Assembly (NCBI RefSeq): GCF_019226825.1
Contig: NZ_CP076642.1
Location: 62,001 to 126,000 of the forward strand
Reading direction: 5' to 3'
Source of the DNA: Vibrio ostreae
GTDB taxonomy: Bacteria; Pseudomonadota; Gammaproteobacteria; Enterobacterales; Vibrionaceae
Length of the DNA stretch: 64,000 nt
Shown here: one piece after another, positions 8,524-16,924 of the stretch
Layout of the letters: every line of letters starts with the position of its first letter
Position numbering within the stretch: the stretch's first letter is position 1
Made by a program: the position numbers and the translations under genes
Notes under the pieces: generated by a model
The model's input: the letters and a program-made list of their open reading frames with translations, nothing else
Told to the model about the DNA's origin: nothing
Database searches by the model: none

Positions 8524-9462
8524 CTAGTTAGCTTTAGCTTGATCAAAGAACTTTTGAGCACCCGGGTGTAGAGCAATTGGTGTATTCGGCGCAGTCTCAA
8601 GTTGAATATTTTTCGCCTGTGGGTGTACCTGTCCCAATTCATCAAGATGAGAAAATATAGCATTTGTAATGTTATAAACTTTGGTCTGATCTTCTTTTCC
8701 GCTGGTAAAGAGAATCGCAGGATCGTTGATTACCGTAACCGGTTGCTTGATATCTGGATATATCCCGGATTTCAATTTGGAGACTTGATAAAACGGGTAT
8801 TTTTTAATCATTTTGTTGAGCTTGTCTTCATCCGCAGAGAGAAGCTTCATATCAACTTGTGAGTCTAAATCGATCAGTGAAGAGGTCGGTGCACCTGCAA
8901 GTACCACTGTAGCATCAACCTGGCCGTTAACTAGCGCTTTAACACCTTCAGTGTATGAAAGGAAGCGAGGAAAAATAACACCGTATACACCATATTCTTC
9001 AAGTAGACGAGTAGCAATTACAGCAGCATTACTACCTGGAGGTCCCATGCTTACACGCTTACCTACGAGATCTTCAAAAGAGTTAATACCCTTGCCATCG
9101 ATGGTTGCGATTTGCAAAACAGCAGGGTAAAGGTATGAAATACCCGCGACGTCAAGTGCTCCGGTTTTTTCAAAGGGTCCCTGACCATTTTTCGCTTCGA
9201 ACAGTGTTGATGCAGAAGACAAACCAAGCGTCATTTGACCAGCAGCAACTCGATGGTTGTTTTCAACCGATGCGCCAGTCACTTCAGCACGCGCCGTTGT
9301 ATCATCTAAATTCTTATTCAATGTCTCAGCAACACCAGCCCCGATGATGTAAAATAGACCACCAGTACCACCAGTACCAATAGAAATACGATCAGATGCA
9401 AGTGATATTGTTGAGGTGAGTGCGGCGGTTAACGCCGTTGCAAGTAGGATGTTCTTTTTCAT
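8524..9462 (-). CDS. TAXI-family TRAP solute-binding protein
   Basis: This 312-aa periplasmic receptor has a signal peptide of about 22 residues (basic start, hydrophobic core, cleavage near SLA-SD). The TAXI hallmark ISIGTGGTGGLFYIIGAG follows directly, then the ENNHRVAAGQMTLGLSSAST segment and GKRVSMGPPGSNAAV in the middle. It binds the substrate and delivers it to the fused permease encoded 11 bp downstream. The ribosome site GAGG precedes the ATG. Upstream, at 9541-9570, tandem 11-bp repeats could bind the response regulator encoded in the same cluster. Confidence 0.94.
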   Translation of the reverse strand: MKKNILLATALTAALTSTISLASDRISIGTGGTGGLFYIIGAGVAETLNKNLDDTTARAEVTGASVENNHRVAAGQMTLGLSSASTLFEAKNGQGPFEKTGALDVAGISYLYPAVLQIATIDGKGINSFEDLVGKRVSMGPPGSNAAVIATRLLEEYGVYGVIFPRFLSYTEGVKALVNGQVDATVVLAGAPTSSLIDLDSQVDMKLLSADEDKLNKMIKKYPFYQVSKLKSGIYPDIKQPVTVINDPAILFTSGKEDQTKVYNITNAIFSHLDELGQVHPQAKNIQLETAPNTPIALHPGAQKFFDQAKAN

Positions 9463-9540
9463 TTGTGCCTCGATATTGGTGTATTCATTTTTTATAGTAT
9501 TTTAAATGGCTAAATCTCCGTTTAACCTTAGAGGCAATAT

Positions 9541-9570
9541 AAGGTTCGAACCTTTCATGAACCTTTCATG
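9541..9570 (-). promoter_or_regulatory. Putative response-regulator operator: tandem 11-bp repeats plus palindrome
   Basis: AACCTTTCATG occurs twice head-to-tail without a gap (9549-9559 and 9560-9570). A 14-bp perfect palindrome, AAGGTTCGAACCTT, overlaps the left edge (9541-9554). Tandem 11-bp direct repeats are the typical site of OmpR/PhoB-family regulators, and such a regulator lies in this cluster. The site is about 80-110 bp upstream of the TAXI receptor start. Confidence 0.6.
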
Positions 9571-9640
9571 GAGCCTAATAAGCGTATAACATTTCGCTTT
9601 TGTGATCAGGGTAAGTGTTCTAATTTGATGGTCGCTAGAA

Positions 9641-10741
9641 TTACTTTTTCACGCTTTTGTTCATAGCGTTGCTCCACTCTTTTAAAAGCAGTTGTTTCTT
9701 TGCTTGATCTGTTTGTACCAAGGTTTCTAAACCGAATGGAATTGCTCGAAATATACCATGTGGTTTGCGTTGTAATATCGCTCTGCTGTTCTTACCTTCT
9801 GCCGTTTCAGACAGTGGAATTAGGCTGGAATGTTTAGCCATTTGGCTCTGGCCTTCTTCGGATATCAGATAATCTAAAAATTGTTGGGCGAATTCTAAGT
9901 TCCTAGCATAACGATAGATAAACGCAGTTCGCATAATGACGGAGGTATAGTCAGTTGGCATTATGGTTTCAATCCATGGATGTTGCGCTGACCATTCGAA
10001 AGCGTATGAGCCTACCAGATTATACGCTATGAAAATCTCTCCTTTAAGAAGTGCATTTAAGATACTAGAGCTATTGGGGTAAAGCTGGGCATGGTGTGTA
10101 CCAAACGTTTCCAGCAGTCGGCCGTAAGTTCGTGACTGCTGAGAATCATGGAACCAAGTTAAATAACCGAGTCCTACCTTTTCAACGTCATTAAGACCAA
10201 TTTTTCTATCCACGAGTGGTCCTTTGGCTCTAATCAAAGAAAGCAGCTGTTCCCGGCTTCTGGGTAACTTTTCACTGCCTAATATATCTGTGTTTATCAC
10301 CATAACGATGGGCTCGAAAGTAAATCCAAACACTTCGTTATGCCATTTAGCCCAATCAGGAAGTGCCAGAGTTTGTGGTGAGTCATAAGGCTGAGCGTAG
10401 CCATCATTGACCAGTTTAAACTGCAGTTCCATCGCAGAACTCATGACTAAATCTGGAATTTCGAGGCTACCTGGATGAAGGTGAGATACTTTGGAATAAA
10501 GTTCGTTAGTGTTGTATTCGTTATATTGAATGGTGACATTAGGAAATTGATGTTGAAATGATAACAAGAGTGGCGCTAACGCATCATAGTTGGCTACGCC
10601 CCATACGACGAACCTTTCGTCTTCCTGAAGTGATGATGAAAGTAACGTATGTTTCTCTTCACCGAATAGTGACGTAGAAAAGAGCACTGAAATTAATAAT
10701 AAAAAATCAATGCGGATGAACTTGAATGCAGAAATCGTCAT
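9641..10741 (-). CDS. Periplasmic extracellular solute-binding protein linked to the sensor kinase
   Basis: This 366-aa protein has an N-terminal signal sequence (hydrophobic segment about residues 11-27, cleavage near LFG-EE). Its fold is like family 1 (Fe/putrescine-type) ABC receptors: FVVWGVANYDALAPLLLSFQ near 44, PDLVMSSAMELQ near 96, VFGFTFEPIVMVINT near 136 and FIAYNLVGSYAFEWS near 236. No ABC permease or ATPase lies nearby. Its ATG overlaps the kinase stop codon (TAATG), so the two are translationally coupled. The context suggests that it presents a ligand to the kinase sensor domain rather than feeding a transporter; this is inference. TctD/TctE-type systems with a companion binding protein are known. 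Confidence 0.85.
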   Translation of the reverse strand: MTISAFKFIRIDFLLLISVLFSTSLFGEEKHTLLSSSLQEDERFVVWGVANYDALAPLLLSFQHQFPNVTIQYNEYNTNELYSKVSHLHPGSLEIPDLVMSSAMELQFKLVNDGYAQPYDSPQTLALPDWAKWHNEVFGFTFEPIVMVINTDILGSEKLPRSREQLLSLIRAKGPLVDRKIGLNDVEKVGLGYLTWFHDSQQSRTYGRLLETFGTHHAQLYPNSSSILNALLKGEIFIAYNLVGSYAFEWSAQHPWIETIMPTDYTSVIMRTAFIYRYARNLEFAQQFLDYLISEEGQSQMAKHSSLIPLSETAEGKNSRAILQRKPHGIFRAIPFGLETLVQTDQAKKQLLLKEWSNAMNKSVKK

Positions 10742-12150
10742 TATTGTTGCTCCTCCTGCTCAGGAAAAAGAATCTTAATAATTAACCCCTGAGGATCATT
10801 ATCTTCAAGTAAGAACAGAGCATGGTGATGATTAGCGACTTCCTTAGCAATACTTAATCCAATACCCGTTCCTGACGTTGGGTTATGTTCACTGCGATAA
10901 AATCGTTCGAACACATGCTGTTTATCTTCATCTGATATTCCGATTCCCTGATCAGCAATACTCAAACAAATTCTTCCGTCCTCCTGACCTAAGGTAACTT
11001 TAACCAAGCTGTTCTGCGGGCTATATTTGACAGCGTTTTCCAGAACATTGCGCAGCATTTGAGTTAAAGCGACCTCGTCTCCTAAAATTTGAGCTTCTAA
11101 TTCACCTAAATATTCAATTTCAACATCTGACTCTAAAGCCCAGACGACGAGGCTGCGACAAACATCTTTAGTTATTTTATCTAGTGAAATATCCAGAAAT
11201 ACTTCACTTCTTAATCTATGGGTTACCGATGCTTCATTCAATAGGTGACGAACGGTTTCAGATAAGAGTGCACTACTTTGTATAATGTCTAAAAGCTGCT
11301 TTTCTCTTATATGTGGATTGCTTTCAACCAAAGCATTCTGGGCCTGCAGATTAAGTCCTGCGAGTGGGGTACGCAGTTGGTGGGCAGCCTCAGATGTAAA
11401 ACGTTTTAAACGTTCTAAAGTGGTATCGAGTTGAGACATGAAGAAATTGATGGTTTCGAGTAGCGGTCGAATTTCAATAGGTACATCCGTGTTCAGCGGA
11501 GTAAGCTCGGTTGAATGCCTTGAAGCAATAGCTCTCTTCAATGACTTAAGTGGTCGTAAAACCTGCCAGATACCGAACATGAGTAACGAAAACGTCACAC
11601 AGAAAAACACGATCAGGAACTGAATAACAAAACTTTCCATTTCGTTCGCCAATTGGGTACGAGCTAGTGTGGTTTGCCCAAGTGTGACTAACACATTTTC
11701 GCTGTGGTCTGATTCGATAAGTTGTTTGGAAAGAGTGATAAAGCGTACTTCGTGACCTTTGTATTGAGCATCGTAATATTTAGGCGTTAGCAGTGAACTG
11801 TTTTGTACGGCGACTGGGTAAGGGAGTTCCTCGGGTTGAGGAAGATCGCTATATCCGGTAAGCAATCGCCCATCTAATGTTGTGACAGAATAATAGGCAC
11901 GGTCATTAGGTGCTAATGCTAGGGTCTGGAATGCCGAAACGGGAATATCGACCACAATTTGGTTATCAAGTAAGTTGGTGTTTTCGATAATCTGGAGTGC
12001 GGCGCCATGTATGAGTCGATCGTAAGAGACATTTGCAGCTTGCTTTGCATAGAGAGTAGCGGTCCAAATCGCTATTCCGTTGATAAGCGTAAGAACAAGA
12101 AGGGTCATGATAAAAAGTTGTCGGCGAATCGAGGTATTGCGTTTAGCCAT
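10741..12150 (-). CDS. Sensor histidine kinase, TctE-like
   Basis: This 469-aa inner-membrane kinase has one transmembrane helix at about residues 11-35, a periplasmic 2CSK_N-like sensor region to about 172, and a second helix at about 173-197. A HisKA domain follows with the phosphorylated histidine H257 in SEAAHQLRTPLAGL. The ATPase domain shows the N box (NVLENAVKYSP), the DQGIGI G1 box, the F box ERFYRSE, and GTGIGLSI. It lies 13 bp after the response regulator gene in the same direction, so the two form a cognate pair. A TAXI-TRAP operon and a binding protein lie downstream, so it most likely senses the transported carboxylate. Confidence 0.93.
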   Translation of the reverse strand: MAKRNTSIRRQLFIMTLLVLTLINGIAIWTATLYAKQAANVSYDRLIHGAALQIIENTNLLDNQIVVDIPVSAFQTLALAPNDRAYYSVTTLDGRLLTGYSDLPQPEELPYPVAVQNSSLLTPKYYDAQYKGHEVRFITLSKQLIESDHSENVLVTLGQTTLARTQLANEMESFVIQFLIVFFCVTFSLLMFGIWQVLRPLKSLKRAIASRHSTELTPLNTDVPIEIRPLLETINFFMSQLDTTLERLKRFTSEAAHQLRTPLAGLNLQAQNALVESNPHIREKQLLDIIQSSALLSETVRHLLNEASVTHRLRSEVFLDISLDKITKDVCRSLVVWALESDVEIEYLGELEAQILGDEVALTQMLRNVLENAVKYSPQNSLVKVTLGQEDGRICLSIADQGIGISDEDKQHVFERFYRSEHNPTSGTGIGLSIAKEVANHHHALFLLEDNDPQGLIIKILFPEQEEQQ

Positions 12151-12163
12151 TAGTTTTTTCCAG

Positions 12164-12829
12164 CTACTGCTTTTCTAACAAGTAACCTAAGCCGCGGATG
12201 GTTCTTATCTGGATATTGCTATAATTTAACAATTTACGTAAGCGAGCGACGTAAATTTCTATGACATTAGGGCTTGGGTTTTCATCAAAACCGTAGAGGT
12301 GATCCATTAATACTTCTTTACTCAAGACTTGTGTAGGATGCCCCATAAAAATTTCAAGCAAGCGGAATTCTCTTTGTTTCAATTCAAACTCTTGACCATC
12401 AATTCTAATTGAGCACTTTTTGTGATCGAAACATACGTTGCCAAACTCGAGTAGGTCTTGTGCGTGACCTTGGCTACGTCTAAGTAGCGCTCTGATTCGA
12501 GCTTCAAGCTCACCAAAATCAAAAGGTTTAGTGATGTAGTCGTCAGCCCCTAAGTCGAGTAACTGGATTCGGTCTTCCACCTGATCGCGGGCTGTCACCA
12601 CCAATACAGGAGTACTTATTTTCCTTTGACGAAGGTGGACGAGAATACTGGCGCCATTGGCATCAGGTAGGTTCAAATCAAGTAGTATTAAGTCGTAAGG
12701 CTGTTGCTGAAGCATGACTTCGGCTAGAATTCCTGAAGTCGCTAGGTCAACAGCGTGACCTAAACGCTTCACTCGGTAGGTAATAGCTTCACTTAGTACA
12801 GAGTCATCCTCGATAACCAATATGCGCAT
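12164..12829 (-). CDS. OmpR-family response regulator, TctD-like
   Basis: I chose the ATG at 12829 (221 aa, starting MRILVIEDD); an in-frame TTG at 12859 lies inside the adjacent MITE-like element and is unlikely. The receiver domain has acidic residues at E7-D9, the phospho-acceptor D51 in LLDLNLPD, and the conserved lysine in YITKPFDF. A winged-helix DNA-binding domain occupies about residues 125-221 (KQREFRLLEIF, VIEIYVARLRKLL). This is the first gene of the two-component unit. Its upstream region is largely made of the MITE-like repeat at 12851, so its promoter may lie in that element. Its likely target is the tandem-repeat site upstream of the TAXI gene. Confidence 0.94.
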   Translation of the reverse strand: MRILVIEDDSVLSEAITYRVKRLGHAVDLATSGILAEVMLQQQPYDLILLDLNLPDANGASILVHLRQRKISTPVLVVTARDQVEDRIQLLDLGADDYITKPFDFGELEARIRALLRRSQGHAQDLLEFGNVCFDHKKCSIRIDGQEFELKQREFRLLEIFMGHPTQVLSKEVLMDHLYGFDENPSPNVIEIYVARLRKLLNYSNIQIRTIRGLGYLLEKQ

Positions 12830-12850
12830 ATTCAACTCACTTTTTGTTTG

Positions 12851-13014
12851 TATCCCCAAGTAACCTCAAGATGCTGGTTCAGCGAGGATTTATTCGCTCT
12901 TAGGCAAGACACTGATTTGAAGACATAGTTATTCTACGTAGAAAATCATTAACACAGCATAGGAGCGAATAAAACTCGTCCTTCGGGAGCCCATCTTGAG
13001 GTCACTTGGGTATA
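12851..13014. mobile_element. MITE-like element, about 164 bp, with 23-bp imperfect terminal inverted repeats
   Basis: The left end begins TATCCCCAAGTAACCTCAAG and the right end is its near-perfect inverted copy ending CACTTGGGTATA. Inner inverted segments (GATTTATTCGCTC at 12888-12900 and GAGCGAATAAAAC) extend the symmetry, so the whole element could fold on itself. It encodes no protein. The composition and end sequence resemble small palindromic repeats common in Vibrio genomes. Its left end lies 21 bp before the response regulator start codon. Confidence 0.75.
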
Positions 13015-13031
13015 ACCGACAGAGCCGTATA

Positions 13032-13184
13032 ATGTTGTGGGCTAAGGTTAATATGTTGCTGATTCAAGAACAAATTCAAAGATTAGAAAAGCTATTAAAC
13101 TTTAGGTTCAATCACAAAGCGCAGGTGTGTTGTGACCTGCACTTTGACTATTATGGCGTTTATTTCCCACGTGAAACCGAATAA
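13032..13184 (+). other. Short open frame of unknown status (50 codons)
   Basis: An ATG-initiated frame (MLWAKVNMLLIQEQIQRLEK...) sits between the MITE-like element and the transposase remnant. It has a heptad-like start, no good ribosome site and no recognised family. It contains a GCAGGT/ACCTGC hairpin at 13121-13140. It may be debris from a mobile element. Confidence 0.2.
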
Positions 13185-13200
13185 TTCATAGAAACATTTC

Positions 13201-13429
13201 GTGATTTCTGAGGCGATTTACACGAGTAACGCCATCGAGTCGTTGAACAGTGTGATCAGAAAAGCCATCAAGAAACGTAAGCTGTCCCCAACAGAAATTG
13301 GCCCAGAAGGTTATCTTCGTAACGCACCAGGAAGCTTCCAAGAGGTGGACAATGCCCATCATAAAATGGTGACAGGCCCTGAACGATTTTATGATTATGT
13401 TTGAAGACAGACTGAGTGATTATATGTAA
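13201..13429 (+). pseudogene. IS256-family transposase remnant (C-terminal end, frameshifted)
   Basis: The fragment begins with IYTSNAIESLNSVIRKAIKKRKL, close to the conserved C-terminal segment of IS256-family (Mutator-like) transposases. After about 60 codons the frame shifts. The expected end (MIMFEDRLSDYM, stop at 13427-13429) is found in another frame. The catalytic N-terminal two-thirds is missing, so the element cannot move by itself. Confidence 0.8.
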
Positions 13430-13439
13430 CCCCGACAGC

Positions 13440-13462
13440 TACACAGAATTATTTACAGTCTC
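13440..13462. repeat. Right terminal repeat of the IS256-family remnant
   Basis: The sequence starting TACACAGAATTATTTACAG and ending TCTC follows the transposase stop by 10 bp and looks like an IS256-family right end. No matching left end was found in the window. Confidence 0.5.
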
Positions 13463-13488
13463 CTAATCTGAGAGACCCCTTTTAGATC
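13461..13488 (+). repeat. Copy B of the 28-bp dispersed direct repeat
   Basis: It matches 6334-6361 at 24 of 28 positions and directly adjoins the IS256-type end. See the finding on the bracketed module. Confidence 0.65.
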
Positions 13489-13650
13489 ATCAGGTCTAAC
13501 AGGTTTCGTCCCAAAATTAGCTGCAGAAGGTTATTTGACCTTCTGCAGCTCCCCTTTAATCTAGTCCAGTCTACACATTAATCATGTTCACCCAACCAAG
13601 GCGTTGATGAACATGAAAAAGTAATTCAATTAAAACTGACTGATATCGCC

Positions 13651-15411
13651 TTAGGTCAGGTGCTTAAACTGCAGGGCGACCAGGCGCTGATAAAGTTCGC
13701 AACTTTGCATTAATGACTGGTGATCACCGATATCGACCAAAGTACCGCCGTCCAGGACGGCTATCTTATCGGCATGCTGGATGGTGGACAAACGATGCGC
13801 AATGATCAGTGTGGTGCGGCCTTTCATTAATGCTTCCAGTGCCTGCTGCACATGGTGTTCACTTTCGCTGTCGAGTGCGCTGGTCGCCTCATCCAGTAGC
13901 AGGATTTTCGGATCTTTAAGAATCGCGCGTGCGATAGCAATGCGCTGCTTTTGCCCGCCGGATAGCCTGACGCCGCGTTCTCCCAAGAAGCTGTGATAAC
14001 CCTGCGGTAGCGTCTCGATAAACTCGTGCGCATGGGCTTTTTTTGCGGCGGCAATCACTTGCTCATCGCTTGCTTCGGGCGTGCCGTAACGAATGTTATG
14101 CAATACATCCTGGCTGAATAGCGCAGGTTGCTGCGGTACGAGTGCCATCTGGCGGCGAAGATCGTTGGGATCGAGCTGGCGAATGTCCACGCCTCCGAAC
14201 CGAATCTGGCCTTGCTGCGGATCGTAGAAGCGTTGCAATAGTTCGAACAAGGTCGTTTTACCGGCGCCGGACGGGCCAACCAGCGCGAGTACCTTGCCTT
14301 GTTCTGCGGTCAGGTTGAGCTGTTTGATGGCATGCTGACCAGGGCGGGAAGGGTAGCTGAAATTGACCGAATCAAACACTATCTCTGCGGGCATGGTCGG
14401 GTGAATCGGCACAAGATCATCCGGCGCGCTGATTTCGCTTTTTACTTGCAGGATCTCAATCAGGCGTTCGGTGGCTGCTGCGGCTCTTTGCAGCTCGCCC
14501 AGTACTTCTGAAATGGTTGCCATCGATGAGGCGACCATGATGGCGTAAAACACAAAAGCGCCCAGATCGCCTGCAGACATTTGGCCATGAATCACGTCAC
14601 TGCCGCCGACCCAGAGCATGCCTGCAATCGCGCTGAAGACAATCACAATCACTCCGGAGATTAAAATGGCACGCTGCTGCACCCGTTGCCTGCCGACTTC
14701 GAATGCTTTTTCCACCTCAACCGCAAAGGCGGCTTTTTCATATTGCTGTGAGCCGAAACTTTGTACGGTCTTTATATGCTCTATCGCTTCACCGGCATAA
14801 CTGCCGACGTCGGCCATCGAGTCCTGGCTTTGGCGTGATAATGCGCGCACGCGCCGGCCATAAACCAAAATAGGGACTAATACAAAAGGCACTGACGCGA
14901 GGACGATTAAGGTCAGCTTAAAATTCGTGGCAAACAGCATGATGATGGCCCCAACACACATCAGGGCGCTGCGCATGGCCATGGAAAAGGAGGAACCGAT
15001 GATGCTTTGCAGCAAGGTGGTGTCTGTGGTCAGGCGCGACATAATATCGCCGCTGCTGTGGGTTTCAAAATAACTCGGATGAAGCGATATCACATGGTTA
15101 AACACCGCCAACCGGATATCGGCACTGACGCGTTCACCGACTGAGGATACCAGATAGAAGCGAAAGAAGGTGCCGACAGCAATACACAGCGTGAGAGCAA
15201 CAATAAATTGAATCGCGCTGGTCAGTTGTGGCAACGATTGCTGAGCAAACCCTTGATCGATCAGGATACGCACTCCGTAACCGATGGATAACGTCAGGCT
15301 GGCGGTCGTCACTAAAGCGATCAGTGCTGCCGTGACACGCCATTTGTAAGGGGAAACAAACGTACTGAGTCTAAGAAGGATGCTGAGATTACTGTTATGT
15401 TTACTGCCCAT
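13651..15411 (-). CDS. ABC transporter, fused permease/ATPase exporter (MsbA-like)
   Basis: This 586-aa half-transporter probably works as a homodimer to export a lipid or drug across the inner membrane. Residues about 20-310 hold six membrane helices of a type I exporter, with the family motif GERVSADIR near 92. The ATPase domain has Walker A GPSGAGKTT (379-387), a Q-loop in MALVPQQPALF, the signature LSGGQKQR, Walker B ILLLDEATSALD and the switch histidine in IIAHRLST. It belongs to the MsbA-related multidrug subgroup rather than being the essential lipid A flippase, which normally sits next to lpxK. It stands alone; the next gene upstream is divergent. Confidence 0.93.
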   Translation of the reverse strand: MGSKHNSNLSILLRLSTFVSPYKWRVTAALIALVTTASLTLSIGYGVRILIDQGFAQQSLPQLTSAIQFIVALTLCIAVGTFFRFYLVSSVGERVSADIRLAVFNHVISLHPSYFETHSSGDIMSRLTTDTTLLQSIIGSSFSMAMRSALMCVGAIIMLFATNFKLTLIVLASVPFVLVPILVYGRRVRALSRQSQDSMADVGSYAGEAIEHIKTVQSFGSQQYEKAAFAVEVEKAFEVGRQRVQQRAILISGVIVIVFSAIAGMLWVGGSDVIHGQMSAGDLGAFVFYAIMVASSMATISEVLGELQRAAAATERLIEILQVKSEISAPDDLVPIHPTMPAEIVFDSVNFSYPSRPGQHAIKQLNLTAEQGKVLALVGPSGAGKTTLFELLQRFYDPQQGQIRFGGVDIRQLDPNDLRRQMALVPQQPALFSQDVLHNIRYGTPEASDEQVIAAAKKAHAHEFIETLPQGYHSFLGERGVRLSGGQKQRIAIARAILKDPKILLLDEATSALDSESEHHVQQALEALMKGRTTLIIAHRLSTIQHADKIAVLDGGTLVDIGDHQSLMQSCELYQRLVALQFKHLT

Positions 15412-15787
15412 TGATGGCTCACAAACCGATTCTGATAACTGGCATGGTAAAGCACTTTGTTGCGGTCAACCAGTCACTTGTGACGTTACCGCGGGCGCTT
15501 GGTTGTTACCTGCGGCGTTTCACTCTCATTTTGAGATCAGCCTGCGCGTTTGGCTGGCTGTCAGTTGTCCCACGATTTTTCCATGCGACCGGATGGAGCG
15601 ACTTTGCCGCAGCGTGGCTGCGGAACCGGGTAGCAGATTTTGGCCAATGAGTGACGGTGTGTCCCTGCCACTGCCGATGACAAAAGAAAAATAAAGGCAT
15701 AGTTCTAATGTGGAATTTACGTTGTCCGAACTTAATCGGTTGTTGCTTGTGCCAGAATGCCTCTGATTTTTATCAAAGAGATATGGT
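15412..15787. other. Intergenic region without a convincing gene
   Basis: Several overlapping open frames exist on both strands, but none has a ribosome site or a protein-like composition. It separates two divergent genes, so it should hold both promoters; no clear operator was recognised. Confidence 0.4.
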
Positions 15788-16171
15788 ATGAAGAAACGAA
15801 CTCTAGTTACAGGACTGTTGGTGCTACTTCCGGTTTGTTCGGCCCTGGCAAAGCCTCAGCTTACCGGTTGTGCTGCAAAAGAACACGATATAAAGCAGCA
15901 GATTGAACAGGCTCATAAGCACAATAACCCGCATCGTGCCGATGGCTTGCACAAGGCTTTGCGCGAAGTTCGCGAACATTGTACAGACGAAAGTCTGCGC
16001 CGTGAGCGTCTGTCTGATGTTCACGAGAAGGAACATGAAGTCACACAGCGTCTTCGGGATTTGGATGAGGCTAAACAATCAGGTAATCCGGAAAAAATAG
16101 AGAAACGTAAGAAAAAGTTGAAAGAGGCCAGACAAGAGTTAGCTGAGGCGAAAGCAGAGTTATCAAAATAA
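15788..16171 (+). CDS. DUF1090-family periplasmic protein
   Basis: This 127-aa protein has a clear signal peptide (basic KKR start, hydrophobic core, cleavage near ALA-KP at 21). The mature part is highly charged and almost entirely helical, with coiled-coil-like heptads to the C-terminus, and contains two cysteines (GCAAKE and EHCTDE). This is the layout of the DUF1090 (YqjC-like) family, which is induced by stress in some enterobacteria. Its molecular role is unknown. It appears to be a single-gene unit. Confidence 0.8.
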   Translation: MKKRTLVTGLLVLLPVCSALAKPQLTGCAAKEHDIKQQIEQAHKHNNPHRADGLHKALREVREHCTDESLRRERLSDVHEKEHEVTQRLRDLDEAKQSGNPEKIEKRKKKLKEARQELAEAKAELSK

Positions 16172-16187
16172 TTCACTGAAGTAATAT

Positions 16188-16274
16188 GGACACACACCGG
16201 AGCAATATGGAGGCACACTGTAACAAGGCGTTGCCTGGGGTCGAGTGGCCATTGGCGCATTAAGGTGTGTGTCC
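16188..16274. repeat. 87-bp imperfect inverted repeat
   Basis: GGACACACACC (16188-16198) and GGTGTGTGTCC (16264-16274) are perfect inverted ends. Inner pairs such as GCAAT.../ATTGGC and AGGC/GCCT continue the fold. The right end AGGTGTGTGTCCT (16263-16275) recurs at 45138-45150. It follows the DUF1090 gene and may be a small mobile repeat or a transcription-end structure. Confidence 0.55.
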
Positions 16275-16275
16275 T

Positions 16276-16630
16276 CGTAGGAAATGTCCTTTTTTCAAAG
16301 TCGCAGAAGGGGGAGAAACTCAGCGACGAATATGCTGATAACTTCCCAATTTATCTCGTTTCGCTGAGCCGTTATTTTCTGCATTCTCAACTTGCCAGTA
16401 CGGCTAAAATCACTTTGTTACAGTAAATGTCATTAAGCACAGGGGCGATATCCGTCCGATGTGTCAGCAAGCAACACGGCAATGAGAGGGCAGCACGTCT
16501 CAGGCTCTGCCGGCCGCTGAACAGCAGCGTGAACTTGGTGTCGAGTTTGGCCGGATAAGGCTGATGCGAATTGAGTTCGAATTACCCGGAATAATCCACC
16601 CAATGACACCGGATCGTTGCTGAGTGTGCC
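16276..16630. other. Intergenic region without a convincing gene
   Basis: Only shadow-type open frames are seen. No clear promoter, terminator or RNA gene was recognised. Confidence 0.35.
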
Positions 16631-16879
16631 ATGATTAATCAAGGCGATGATTTGTTTAAGACAAAACGTTTAGGCTCATCAACATGGACAAATGTTATGA
16701 AAGAGAAACCAGGGAAAATACACAGCGCGGCCTGGGCAGTCGGCGGATGTACTCTGATTGGGCTGGGTGCCGGTTTAACTCTGTTGCACTATTCTGCGCT
16801 GGCGTTTGTTGGCACGTTGCTGGCTTGTATTGGTCTGGGGCTGGTTATTGCTGCGCTATTAACCCGCAAAAGCCAGTAA
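16631..16879 (+). CDS. Small inner-membrane protein of unknown function
   Basis: Up to 82 aa with two adjacent hydrophobic segments in the C-terminal two-thirds (WAVGGCTLIGLGAGLTLLHY and FVGTLLACIGLGLVIAALL), ending in a short basic tail. An internal ATG at 16697 would give a 60-aa protein starting MKEKPGK, and neither start has a strong ribosome site. I recognise no named family. The glycine-rich paired helices suggest a small hairpin membrane protein. Confidence 0.55.
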   Translation: MINQGDDLFKTKRLGSSTWTNVMKEKPGKIHSAAWAVGGCTLIGLGAGLTLLHYSALAFVGTLLACIGLGLVIAALLTRKSQ

Positions 16880-16924
16880 CGCACAACTCAGTAAAAAAGA
16901 AGCGGCGGCAGGCCGTATACAGGT

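Noticed and set aside
15380..15700. Overlapping open frames between the ABC exporter and the DUF1090 gene
   Set aside because: Composition is not protein-like, there is no ribosome site, and the frames overlap on both strands.
16220..16260. GTAACAAGGCGTTGCC looked like an attC core
   Set aside because: No complementary right core box is found, and the surrounding inverted repeat has a different design.
16433..16642. Minus-strand 69-codon frame
   Set aside because: No ribosome site and no protein-like pattern; it overlaps the start of a better plus-strand gene.
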